Assembly (NCBI GenBank): GCA_050943215.1
Contig: JBMNOU010000085.1
Location: 1 to 6,547 of the forward strand
Source: JBMNOU01 sp050943215
GTDB lineage: Bacteria; Bacillota; Clostridia; Christensenellales; SZUA-584
Length of the DNA: 6,547 nucleotides
Reading direction: 5' to 3'
Position numbers and translations under genes: made by a program. Of the stretch, positions 1 through 5,575 are shown piece after piece; position 1 is the first letter of the stretch; every line of letters starts with the position of its first letter. Below the pieces are notes generated by a model. The model ran no database searches, was not told the DNA's origin, and was given only the letters and a program-made list of their open reading frames with translations.

Positions 1-1249
1 CTGCCTCGAGGCATGCTTTGGAATGTACAAAATTTCCGATAACGGACAAAAAAGCGCCCTTGGCCACAAGTATTCTTGGAGTTGGTTCTGCCGCCGCATC
101 ATTAAGCGACCGGAACCATATCCGAAGCTCGTTGTAATTGGCGGCTTTTATGTAATCTCTGTAGCATGAAAGGATCGTATTTTCAAGAAGTTCATTATCT
201 TTCGAATCGATAGCGTACCGGGCAGCCCTTGAATACTGTTTATGCTCATAATAGTACCGGGCGGCTTTTTGCCTTAATAAAGGGATTTGCTTCTTGTCTC
301 CCGTTTCCAAAAGACTGCTTCGGAAAAGCGCATGGTAGTGATAAAGCCCGTCGCTTGTTTTAATAGTGAATATATTTCTAGATACAAGGCTTTCCAGTAT
401 AAGCTTTGTGTCTTTTTTATCAAGGACAGCATCCAGCATTTGTGCGTCCAGTACGTCAAAGCAGGCAGATTTTTTCAGAAAATCCACCATATCAGCGTTG
501 AGATTAGCAATGTATTCACAAAAAAGATACGCATACAGGGTTTCTTTGCCATAAGAGGTAATGTCACCAATGTGTATGCCATGCTCCAGCAACACCCGAA
601 AAGAACGTATTGCCAGAGGCCACCCCTCTGTGGAAGCGTAAATAGCGGGGTCATCGAAGCCTAAGATATCGGCGATTTCTTCCCTTGTAAAAGCCAGCTC
701 TTTTTGGGTCAGTTCTGTGATATTGCCCTTTACTTTATACGCTAAAAATTCCGGTGGGGGAATCTGTCTGCTGCCGAAGCAGAGCTTGGCATTGTTAGGA
801 AGAAATTTAATTAGACAGGCGATAAGCCTTTTGACCTCGTCATCTTCTATAGTATGCAAATCGTCCATTACTGCAATAAAATTACCGGTAGTGTTTTCAA
901 TGCTGCCGATTAGTCCGCCGGCAAGTATGGAGATAAAATTATTTTTCTCAGAAAATAGCATATATTCCGATGGGGAAAAGTCAAATTCCGGGAAAGTCTG
1001 CTTTATAGCCACGCAGAGCGTATTGATAAAGGTAAGAATATCGTTTTCTCCGTCTAAAGAAAGCCAGACGACATTATCGACGCTGTTTGCAACTTGCGAT
1101 AGAAGGGTTGTCTTGCCATGACCCGCGCCGGCATGGATATACACAAGCTTTGAGGGACTGTTAAGGACGGCGTCTATTAAATTATTGCGTACGATTTCTC
1201 CTGCGGCGGATTTGGGAGCCGTCAGCCTTGCGCTTGGTATATTGTACAT
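1..1249 (-). CDS. MalT/LuxR-type STAND ATPase transcriptional regulator, N-terminal part (runs off left edge)
   Basis: Read on the minus strand, an uninterrupted frame of 416 codons runs from ATG at 1249-1247 to the window edge. Motifs seen: Walker A GAGHGKTT (residues 41-48), a WLSLD stretch (62-66), Walker B ending in VMDDLH (127-132), a sensor-like CFGSR (157-161), the STAND-type motif TEGWPLA (207-213), and YHYHALFR (303-310), which matches the xYHxLFR signature of MalT-like proteins. From about 326 the sequence becomes helical and TPR-like. Known family members are about 800-900 residues, bind ATP and an inducer, oligomerise and activate transcription through a C-terminal LuxR helix-turn-helix. 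That DNA-binding end would lie left of the window and is not seen, so the LuxR label is inferred from the ATPase part. It is transcribed divergently from the surface-protein operon and may control it. An in-frame ATG at 1255 is possible, but the 1249 start has better ribosome-site spacing. Confidence 0.9.
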   Translation of the reverse strand, partial: MYNIPSARLTAPKSAAGEIVRNNLIDAVLNSPSKLVYIHAGAGHGKTTLLSQVANSVDNVVWLSLDGENDILTFINTLCVAIKQTFPEFDFSPSEYMLFSEKNNFISILAGGLIGSIENTTGNFIAVMDDLHTIEDDEVKRLIACLIKFLPNNAKLCFGSRQIPPPEFLAYKVKGNITELTQKELAFTREEIADILGFDDPAIYASTEGWPLAIRSFRVLLEHGIHIGDITSYGKETLYAYLFCEYIANLNADMVDFLKKSACFDVLDAQMLDAVLDKKDTKLILESLVSRNIFTIKTSDGLYHYHALFRSSLLETGDKKQIPLLRQKAARYYYEHKQYSRAARYAIDSKDNELLENTILSCYRDYIKAANYNELRIWFRSLNDAAAEPTPRILVAKGAFLSVIGNFVHSKACLEA

Positions 1250-1255
1250 ACACAT

Positions 1256-1261
1256 TCACCT
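1256..1261 (-). promoter_or_regulatory. Ribosome binding site of the STAND regulator
   Basis: Minus-strand AGGTGA lies 6 bases before ATG 1249-1247. It directly abuts the other in-frame ATG at 1255-1253, which leaves that one no spacer. This favours the 1249 start. Confidence 0.6.
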
Positions 1262-1278
1262 AAAAACTAATTTGCACC

Positions 1279-1284
1279 ATTATA
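1279..1284 (-). promoter_or_regulatory. Possible -10 box for the STAND regulator
   Basis: On the minus strand this reads TATAAT, about 30 bases before the start codon. No good -35 hexamer is seen 16-18 bases further upstream, so the promoter is weak or uncertain. Confidence 0.35.
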
Positions 1285-1301
1285 TTTTAACATAATAACA
1301 G

Positions 1302-1329
1302 AATATTTGCTATTAACCTTAAATATTTG
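1302..1329. repeat. Direct repeat of AATATTTG in the divergent promoter region
   Basis: AATATTTG occurs at 1302-1309 and again at 1322-1329. The starts are 20 bases apart, about two helical turns, so both copies face the same side of the DNA. MalT-like regulators bind arrays of short asymmetric sites, so this may be an operator, but the region is AT-rich and chance is a real alternative. Confidence 0.3.
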
Positions 1330-1384
1330 TGTTAAAAAGCGACAAAATGCGCTAATGTTCACGGTTTTGTTAATATCCGTTGCT

Positions 1385-1390
1385 TATAAT
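1385..1390 (+). promoter_or_regulatory. Possible -10 box for the surface-protein operon
   Basis: A perfect TATAAT lies 75 bases before the first possible start of the operon. A matching -35 box is not evident at 16-18 bases upstream, which would suit an activator-dependent promoter. Transcription from here would leave a leader of roughly 65 bases. Confidence 0.4.
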
Positions 1391-1464
1391 TAAAAAGGTA
1401 AAAAAGCGGGTGGTTTTAAATTAATACCGATATAACTGATAAAAATTCATATAAGGATTGTGAT

Positions 1465-1653
1465 GTGGATGAGGAGGCGTTTCCCTGCATGGAGAAGTGC
1501 TGCCGTAGAAACAATACCTCGTTCATGGCTTCATATGAAAAAATTTGCCCCTGTTGTGGCATATCATCCTCCCTTCCGTATGGAGCAAGGCTGAAGATGG
1601 TGACGATTTTTGAATGCAGTAAATTTGGGTGCGGAAAAAGAGTAACGGAGTAA
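1465..1653 (+). CDS. Small cysteine-rich, zinc-ribbon-like protein
   Basis: A 62-residue frame starts at GTG 1465, preceded by AAGGA (1453-1457) with a 7-base spacer. Seven cysteines are seen: C8, the pair C12-C13, the CPCCG knuckle (C28, C30, C31), and near the C-terminus C50 and C55 in CSKFGCGKR. CPxCG followed after about 20 residues by CxxxxC resembles a zinc ribbon, but the second knuckle is wider than the usual CxxC. It ends 35 bases before the next start, so it could be the first gene of the operon. I recognise no named family. The GTG start is uncertain, and an ATG at 1463 in another frame uses the same ribosome site but gives a basic peptide with no recognisable features. Cysteine pairing and position favour a real gene, but a chance frame in a leader is possible. 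Confidence 0.5.
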   Translation: MDEEAFPCMEKCCRRNNTSFMASYEKICPCCGISSSLPYGARLKMVTIFECSKFGCGKRVTE

Positions 1654-1677
1654 TAAAATACACAAAAGAAATTAGGC

Positions 1678-1682
1678 AAGGA
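1678..1682 (+). promoter_or_regulatory. Ribosome binding site setting the start of the large secreted protein
   Basis: AAGGA lies 6 bases before ATG 1689. The codon at 1689 begins a standard signal peptide. The upstream in-frame GTG at 1629 would overlap the cysteine-rich gene and put 20 polar residues before the signal peptide, so it is not used here. Confidence 0.75.
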
Positions 1683-1688
1683 TTTTCA

Positions 1689-3653
1689 ATGGCTGAAACA
1701 ATAAGAAGGAATTTCACGGCAGTTTTCCTGGCGCTGGCGATGTTGACAATTCATATTCCAATGCTTTCGATTACGGCGAACGCGCTCGGCAAGGAGCCTA
1801 CCGTCAACGAATCGGCGGATTTTGCGACTGATGCCATAAAAACCATAGCACTGCCGGGAGGCTCAGACTATGTCGATTATAACATCGACAATAAGGAAAT
1901 CACTTTTAAGGGTGTGAACTTTTCCACCTCGGCTAACGTGCCGGTGAGGTTGCCTGACGATATTAAACTAAAGCCGATGAGTCCTGTGCCATATAGTATT
2001 GAGAATAATTCTGCTTATAAATACTCTAATATCAAACAAATATCTAAAATGACGACTATTTCGGCAGGAGTAACAGCTGGTGGAACCGGCTTCGCACCGG
2101 TTGCCGGATTTGGAAATGCACTTGATTTTATACCAAATAAAAGAATAGACATCCCCTATAACGATTCAACGAAACTTGCGGGGAATTCTGATTTTACTGT
2201 ATCCATGTGGATTTTCCCTGAGGCAAACTCTCCTTATCAAACATTATACACTCAGTATAAAACAAATAGCAACGCACTGGGGGTATGGCTAAGATACATC
2301 AATGGGAACGGAGGATATTTATATTTTGGGTTTAACGTATTAGGCAAGGCTTGGCAGTGGCCGTGGGTGTGGAGTAGCGGCCCGCCGGTTGGTTTGGTTA
2401 AGCTCCCCGTAAATCAGTGGTACCATGTCGCTATGACCAAATCCGGTAAAAACGTAATTGTATATGTGGACGGGGCAAAATATTATGAAATGGTTTTGGA
2501 TGATTTACATTATAATGCACCTGCTCCTGCAAGCGCAACAATCAGCGTTGGCGGCGAATTTACAGAGAACCAATATTTTGACGGCCGTATTGATGAAGTC
2601 CGTTTTTGGAATACCGCATTATCCCAGTCTGAAATCGAGGATTGGATGTTTCGCGAAATAGACAGTACAAATCCAAGATATGGAGATCTGGTTTTCTATT
2701 ACAAACTGAACCAGAGCAGCGGAACCAACGTCACCGATTCTATGGGGTCAAACCACGGGACAACCGTAGGCATGACCGATACTAACTGGGTTGCTTCCGA
2801 TGTGCGGGAGTGGACAGTGAAAGCCGGTACAAGTATCAACGGTCAATTGATAGGGTCAGATGCGGATGGGTCGAGCACGGACGGATCTGACTGGAATCTT
2901 TCTTTTGAAATCGTTACGCAACCGTTGAAAGGCAACGCTGTGATCACTAAAGATAACCGGTTTACGTACACCGCCGATTTAGACAAGCTAGGCAGTGATG
3001 CTTTTACTTATAAAGTGCAGGACCCTGCTGGAAATTATTCAAACATTCATACACTGAACATCAATATCATCCCGGCCATATTTACGGTAACCTTCGAAAC
3101 GAACGGTGGCGAGTATGTTGCCAACCAAAACGTTGTCTATGGAGAAAAAGTAACTACGCCTGCAAATCCCACCAAGGCAGGTTATACGTTTGCCGGATGG
3201 TACAAGGAGCCAAGTCTTACAAATGAGTGGGTGTTTGCAGCAGATACCGTCACAGCGGACACGGTGCTTTATGCAAAATGGGAGGCTGATACACTCATCA
3301 GTGTCGACGTCACCTGGGGCAGCATGGAGTTTGCCTATTCAGACGGCACATGGAATCCGGATACACACCTATACGAGGGTGCCGGTTGGCAATTCAGCGA
3401 AAACGCCGACAGAATCTTAGTCACCAGCAGTTCAAACGTGCCGGTCACGGTATCCTACTTGTATGGACAGGCAACCGGATACACATCGGTAAACGGCAAC
3501 TTTACCGACGGAATATATTCCGTCACCTCACAGGCCCTTCCCAAAGGGGATATCATCCCTCAAAGTTGTTACGCGTATCTGATTTTATCGGGTAAACCGC
3601 CTGTATGCAATAACAGCACAATCGGTTCGGTGACCATCACCATTGAAGATTAG
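1689..3653 (+). CDS. Secreted multidomain surface protein: LamG, cadherin-like, Listeria-Bacteroides repeat, C-terminal VDVTWGSM module
   Basis: The product is 654 residues from ATG 1689. Residues 1-32 form a signal peptide (basic RR at 6-7, hydrophobic core, likely cut after ANA). Residues 33-139 match nothing I recognise. About 140-365 is a LamG/concanavalin A-like domain: FTVSMWIFP, NQWYHVAMT, VYVDGAKYY and FDGRIDEVRFWNTALS are its typical strands. About 370-462 is cadherin-like, with SDADG and DAFTYKVQDPAGN. Residues 464-531 are a Listeria-Bacteroides (InlB B-type) repeat, with TFETNGG, NPTKAGYTFAGWY and VLYAKW. From about 537 to the end is a beta-rich module beginning VDVTWGSMEF (539-548) and ending IGSVTITIED; the last gene of the operon carries it too. 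LamG domains commonly bind sugars or proteins, so an adhesin or matrix role is inferred, not shown. No LPXTG, membrane tail or S-layer motif is visible, so attachment to the cell is unexplained. Confidence 0.9.
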   Translation: MAETIRRNFTAVFLALAMLTIHIPMLSITANALGKEPTVNESADFATDAIKTIALPGGSDYVDYNIDNKEITFKGVNFSTSANVPVRLPDDIKLKPMSPVPYSIENNSAYKYSNIKQISKMTTISAGVTAGGTGFAPVAGFGNALDFIPNKRIDIPYNDSTKLAGNSDFTVSMWIFPEANSPYQTLYTQYKTNSNALGVWLRYINGNGGYLYFGFNVLGKAWQWPWVWSSGPPVGLVKLPVNQWYHVAMTKSGKNVIVYVDGAKYYEMVLDDLHYNAPAPASATISVGGEFTENQYFDGRIDEVRFWNTALSQSEIEDWMFREIDSTNPRYGDLVFYYKLNQSSGTNVTDSMGSNHGTTVGMTDTNWVASDVREWTVKAGTSINGQLIGSDADGSSTDGSDWNLSFEIVTQPLKGNAVITKDNRFTYTADLDKLGSDAFTYKVQDPAGNYSNIHTLNINIIPAIFTVTFETNGGEYVANQNVVYGEKVTTPANPTKAGYTFAGWYKEPSLTNEWVFAADTVTADTVLYAKWEADTLISVDVTWGSMEFAYSDGTWNPDTHLYEGAGWQFSENADRILVTSSSNVPVTVSYLYGQATGYTSVNGNFTDGIYSVTSQALPKGDIIPQSCYAYLILSGKPPVCNNSTIGSVTITIED

Positions 3654-3667
3654 GAAAGGAATGGAGT

Positions 3668-4306
3668 ATGGAAGAGGGAAAAAAGAGAAAAAGGAAAATC
3701 CTGATTCTCATCATCTTATTGCTCATCGCAATTGCTTCCGCAACGGTTATCGTTGTTTTAACGGCGGATAACTCGGAACCGGCGGGTAATCCAAACATAT
3801 ACACTCCGGTACCGGAAGACCGGGGTGCTGCGCCTATCAACAGGGAAGACATAACCCAGCCACCCCTTGAAAGTCCGAAAGGCGGCGGCGCGGTTTCGCT
3901 GACCTATTCAAAGAAAGCGTCCGCTCCCAAAGGAGACGGCACCGCAAGAATCATGTTCCAAAACCCGGCTAAATCCAACAAGAGCATTGTTGTCCAACTG
4001 CAAATTGCCGACAAGGTGCTTTTGGAAAAGCTCGGGAAAACAGGCAGAATCGCCGCCGATAAAGCCAAAATTGATGATGTGCAAGACTATGACAGCGAAA
4101 AAAACCGTATGACTATTGCCGAATCGGGGCTGCTCGCACCCGGATATAAGCTTTCGGAACTTCAGCTAAAAGCGCTGCCGGACGGTACCGTTCTGCCAGA
4201 GGGCAGTTATAACGCGGTATATTACATCCTTACCTACGACAAGGACACCAACGAAAGAGCCACTGTCAATATACAGATTCCCATTACGCTGACGATAGCG
4301 GATTAA
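3668..4306 (+). CDS. Membrane-anchored protein with extracytoplasmic beta-rich domain
   Basis: The product is 212 residues. ATG 3668 follows AAAGGA (3655-3660) with a 7-base spacer, only 14 bases after the preceding stop, so the two genes are clearly co-transcribed. Residues 1-10 are very basic (KKRKRK) and residues 11-33 are a single hydrophobic span with no clear cleavage site. This predicts a type II anchor with the bulk outside the cell. A proline/glycine-rich linker (about 36-75) leads to a domain with alternating strands that ends in a YNAVYYILTYD segment and PITLTIAD. I recognise no named family. It lacks the VDVTWGSM module of its neighbours. From its position between two secreted genes, a role in anchoring, assembly or folding of those proteins is plausible, but this is inference only. 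Length and start look complete. Confidence 0.85.
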   Translation: MEEGKKRKRKILILIILLLIAIASATVIVVLTADNSEPAGNPNIYTPVPEDRGAAPINREDITQPPLESPKGGGAVSLTYSKKASAPKGDGTARIMFQNPAKSNKSIVVQLQIADKVLLEKLGKTGRIAADKAKIDDVQDYDSEKNRMTIAESGLLAPGYKLSELQLKALPDGTVLPEGSYNAVYYILTYDKDTNERATVNIQIPITLTIAD

Positions 4307-4331
4307 TTTAAGACGGGATTGCTTCGTAAAG

Positions 4332-4382
4332 GGCTCTTGCGGAAAAAGGCCGGCAAAGGCGGCTGCTTTCTAAAAAAGAGTC
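4332..4382 (+). promoter_or_regulatory. Possible structured RNA between second and third secreted-protein genes
   Basis: The gap between these genes is 123 bases, against 14 bases for the preceding pair. It can fold as an outer stem GGCTCTT (4332-4338) with AAGAGTC (4376-4382), one G-U pair. Inside, AAAG-GCCG (4345-4352) can pair with CGGC and CTTT (4360-4369) around a TG bulge. No T-tract follows, so it looks more like an attenuator, processing or stability element than a terminator. Folding energy was not computed. Confidence 0.3.
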
Positions 4383-4399
4383 TTCATACGAATAATCCA

Positions 4400-4405
4400 T
4401 ATAAT
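4400..4405 (+). promoter_or_regulatory. Possible -10 box for the last gene of the operon
   Basis: TATAAT lies 24 bases before ATG 4430. No convincing -35 is seen. If used, it would give a short leader holding just the ribosome site and would let the small secreted protein be made separately from the upstream genes. Confidence 0.25.
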
Positions 4406-4414
4406 CATCTATGG

Positions 4415-4420
4415 AAAGGA
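4415..4420 (+). promoter_or_regulatory. Ribosome binding site setting the start of the small secreted protein
   Basis: AAAGGA lies 9 bases before ATG 4430, which opens a textbook signal peptide. A start 37 codons upstream (TTG 4319) has no ribosome site and would place basic, unrelated residues before the signal peptide. Confidence 0.75.
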
Positions 4421-4429
4421 AATAAGACC

Positions 4430-4951
4430 ATGAAAAAAGTACTCTCTATTCTTTTAGTCATCGCACTGTCTCTCTTTATTGCGACAACCGCCTTTGCCGA
4501 ACCGATTGGCACTGAAGGAGGAAGCGCCAATAAGGAGGTTACAGGTACATATGTATCAGGCGGCACCGAGGATACAGTCTACAGCGTGGATGTAACTTGG
4601 GGCAGCATGGAGTTTACCTACACCGACTCTTTTATCGGAACATGGAATGCGATAACACATCAATACGACGAGCCAGTAGCAGCGGCATGGTCATGTGCTT
4701 CAGATGCCAACAAAATCACCGTCACCAACCATTCCAATACACCGGTTACCGCAACGATGAGTTATACGCCCGAAGCAAGCTATACTGAAGTCACAAGTTC
4801 GTTTACAAAGGAAAGCATTAGCCTGGCAACGGCTGTTAGCACCTCGCTGGAGAACGCCCCCACAGACAGCTCTTTGCTTACCCTTTCAGGAGCATTGGAT
4901 AATATGGCAAATTCGACTGTCATCGGCTCGGTGACGGTTACCCTTAACTAA
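4430..4951 (+). CDS. Small secreted protein made of a single VDVTWGSM module
   Basis: The product is 173 residues. Residues 1-23 are a signal peptide (MKK, hydrophobic core, cut predicted after AFA). A short glycine/threonine-rich spacer leads to a beta-rich module from about residue 51 to the end. It opens with VDVTWGSMEFTYTD (53-66), continues with GTWNAITHQYD and ITVTNHSNTPVTATMSY, and closes with VIGSVTVTLN. The C-terminal 115 or so residues of the 654-residue protein follow the same plan: VDVTWGSMEF, GTWNPDTHLYE, ILVTSSSNVPVTVSY, IGSVTITIED. At DNA level 18 bases covering WGSMEF are identical. The two therefore share an ancestral module, arising by duplication or fusion within the locus or its relatives. 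I know of no characterised function. Its size, clean signal peptide and terminal position would fit an abundant structural subunit or a partner that binds the large protein; both are inferences. No cysteine pairs or sortase signal are seen. Confidence 0.9.
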   Translation: MKKVLSILLVIALSLFIATTAFAEPIGTEGGSANKEVTGTYVSGGTEDTVYSVDVTWGSMEFTYTDSFIGTWNAITHQYDEPVAAAWSCASDANKITVTNHSNTPVTATMSYTPEASYTEVTSSFTKESISLATAVSTSLENAPTDSSLLTLSGALDNMANSTVIGSVTVTLN

Positions 4952-4988
4952 ATCGATTAAAGGGAGCCAATATCATTTAAAAGTTACA

Positions 4989-5021
4989 GGTTACAGGCAG
5001 CGGATTTTCATGCCTGTAACC
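4989..5021 (+). terminator. Hairpin after the surface-protein operon, probable terminator
   Basis: GGTTACAGGCA (4989-4999) and TGCCTGTAACC (5011-5021) form a perfect 11-base-pair stem with an 11-base loop, 37 bases after the last stop codon. The T-run (TTTTT, 5035-5039) is 13 bases further on rather than immediately adjacent. Termination is therefore likely but may be imperfect, or the stem may mainly protect the 3' end of the message. Confidence 0.6.
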
Positions 5022-5032
5022 ATCCCTGCCCG

Positions 5033-5052
5033 GATTTTTGTTGCCAAAAATC
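5033..5052. repeat. AT-rich inverted repeat
   Basis: GATTTTTG (5033-5040) and CAAAAATC (5045-5052) form a perfect 8-base-pair stem with loop TTGC, immediately behind the operon hairpin. It overlaps the stop codon of the small minus-strand frame at 5051-5170 and could help end transcription from either side. Confidence 0.4.
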
Positions 5053-5170
5053 AAAGACCTATAATCTGACGCACTTCTGCTGTGAAGCTATTCGCCTCGT
5101 CCTTTGACAGCACAGTGTTCTTCAGATTATACGCGTAGATAAAAAGATACGGCGGTCGATTTTCCGACAT
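5051..5170 (-). CDS. Hypothetical 39-residue protein or gene remnant
   Basis: On the minus strand, ATG 5170-5168 opens 39 codons ending with TGA at 5053-5051. The product begins MSENRPPYLFIYAYNLKNT and ends AEVRQIIGL, a composition like a real globular protein. A GGAG lies 12 bases upstream, rather far. Immediately before it on the same strand, a short frame ending KRKYGVLEIS stops 4 bases upstream of this start, which hints at the tail of a preceding gene. I recognise no family. It may be a small gene carried by a mobile element or a leftover of a deletion. Confidence 0.35.
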   Translation of the reverse strand: MSENRPPYLFIYAYNLKNTVLSKDEANSFTAEVRQIIGL

Positions 5171-5245
5171 TAATTAAGAAATCTCCAAAACACCGTATTT
5201 ACGCTTAAAGCGTTGGATGACATTTCATTTGTAATACCTGTCTGA
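5171..5245 (+). other. Stretch with possible coding remnants on both strands
   Basis: On the plus strand a short frame without a start ends in TLKALDDISFVIPV and stops at 5243-5245, just at the terminator stem. On the minus strand another ends KRKYGVLEIS. At most one is genuine. Neither is long enough to assign, so no gene is called here. Confidence 0.2.
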
Positions 5246-5280
5246 GCCGTCAATCGTAGATGACGGCTTTACTTTACTTT
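5245..5280 (+). terminator. Intrinsic terminator, plus-strand orientation
   Basis: AGCCGTCA (5245-5252) and TGACGGCT (5261-5268) form a perfect 8-base-pair stem with an 8-base loop, followed by the T-rich tail TTACTTTACTTT. No intact plus-strand gene ends just upstream, so it is either a back-up stop for the surface operon or a leftover of a lost plus-strand gene. Confidence 0.65.
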
Positions 5281-5282
5281 AG

Positions 5283-5354
5283 AATTCGAAAATAATCGTC
5301 CCATTTTCAACCCTTACGGCAGTAAAATCGATAATCTTTGCCATATAAGGGGTC
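5283..5354 (-). pseudogene. Short C-terminal gene remnant, perhaps of a serine recombinase
   Basis: After a TAG on the minus strand, the frame reads TPYMAKIIDFTAV then RVENGTIIFEF and stops with TAA just before the terminator stem. An ATG is present but gives only 21 residues. The pattern of an aliphatic strand, VRVENG and FEF resembles the final strands of large serine recombinases (typically a V.V...G.I.F.F ending), but it is too short to be sure. It may be the tail of an integrase or any other beta-ending protein. Confidence 0.3.
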
Positions 5355-5364
5355 TAAGCCTTCC

Positions 5365-5380
5365 CTAAAAATTTTTTTAG
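5365..5380. repeat. AT-rich palindrome
   Basis: CTAAAAA (5365-5371) and TTTTTAG (5374-5380) flank a 2-base TT centre. TAAGC (5355-5359) and GCTTA (5380-5384) extend the symmetry as an alternative outer stem. It lies between the broken methyltransferase frame and the following remnant, so it may mark a junction or act as a terminator for the minus-strand genes. Confidence 0.4.
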
Positions 5381-5392
5381 CTTACCACGCAC

Positions 5393-5545
5393 TCAAAGCG
5401 GCTTAAGACAGGCACTAAGGCCTACATTGTCCTTAGCAGTTGGGCAATAGCCAGTGATCCACACAGAATTAGTGAAATATACCCATTCTTTTCCTGTCAA
5501 ATCATTAAGCTTGTTACGCTCATCATAAATCCCTCGGTCACCCAT
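5393..5545 (-). pseudogene. Truncated N-terminus of a second DNA methyltransferase
   Basis: On the minus strand, ATG 5545-5543 opens 50 codons ending TGA 5395-5393. The product starts MGDRGIYDERNKLNDLTGKE and continues WVYFTNSVWITG and PTAKDNVG. From memory, the RNxLNDLTGKEWxxFTxSVW and TAKDNVG pattern is the start of N4-cytosine/N6-adenine DNA methyltransferases (PF01555 type), which go on with a histidine-proline segment and a DPFxGxGS SAM-binding motif. Here the likeness ends at about residue 42, and neither the SAM motif nor the catalytic motif is present, so the protein cannot work alone. It lies 30 bases downstream of the D12 methyltransferase stop, in the same frame, with a weak ACGGA ribosome site. 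This is a beheaded second modification gene of the same locus. Confidence 0.6.
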
Positions 5546-5575
5546 ATCAATTCCGTTAACACCAGGTTTTTTTTC

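Noticed and set aside
274..459. Minus-strand 61-residue frame
   Set aside because: Same strand as, but out of frame with, the STAND regulator; it has no features of its own.
287..1121. Plus-strand open frames of 62-134 residues (287-664, 366-554, 717-1121)
   Set aside because: They lie antisense to the continuous STAND regulator frame with its Walker A, Walker B and GWP motifs. They have no ribosome sites or recognisable domains.
1629..1688. Upstream GTG start adding 20 residues to the large secreted protein
   Set aside because: It has no ribosome site, overlaps the cysteine-rich frame and displaces the signal peptide. ATG 1689 has a good AAGGA at 6 bases.
1416..1717. Minus-strand frames of 87 and 64 residues over the start of the surface operon
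   Set aside because: They are antisense to the operon leader, the cysteine-rich frame and the signal-peptide start, with no ribosome site or domain.
2458..3595. Plus-strand frames at 2458-2661, 3190-3420 and 3350-3595
   Set aside because: They are out-of-frame shadows inside the 654-residue gene, whose domains are continuous through all three.
3637..3852. Minus-strand 71-residue frame
   Set aside because: It is antisense to the membrane-anchor segment; its hydrophobic look is just the complement of that gene.
4319..4429. Upstream TTG start adding 37 residues to the small secreted protein
   Set aside because: The added part is basic, lacks a ribosome site and sits before a textbook signal peptide that begins at ATG 4430.
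4597..4788. Plus-strand 63-residue frame
   Set aside because: It is an out-of-frame shadow within the VDVTWGSM module of the small secreted protein.
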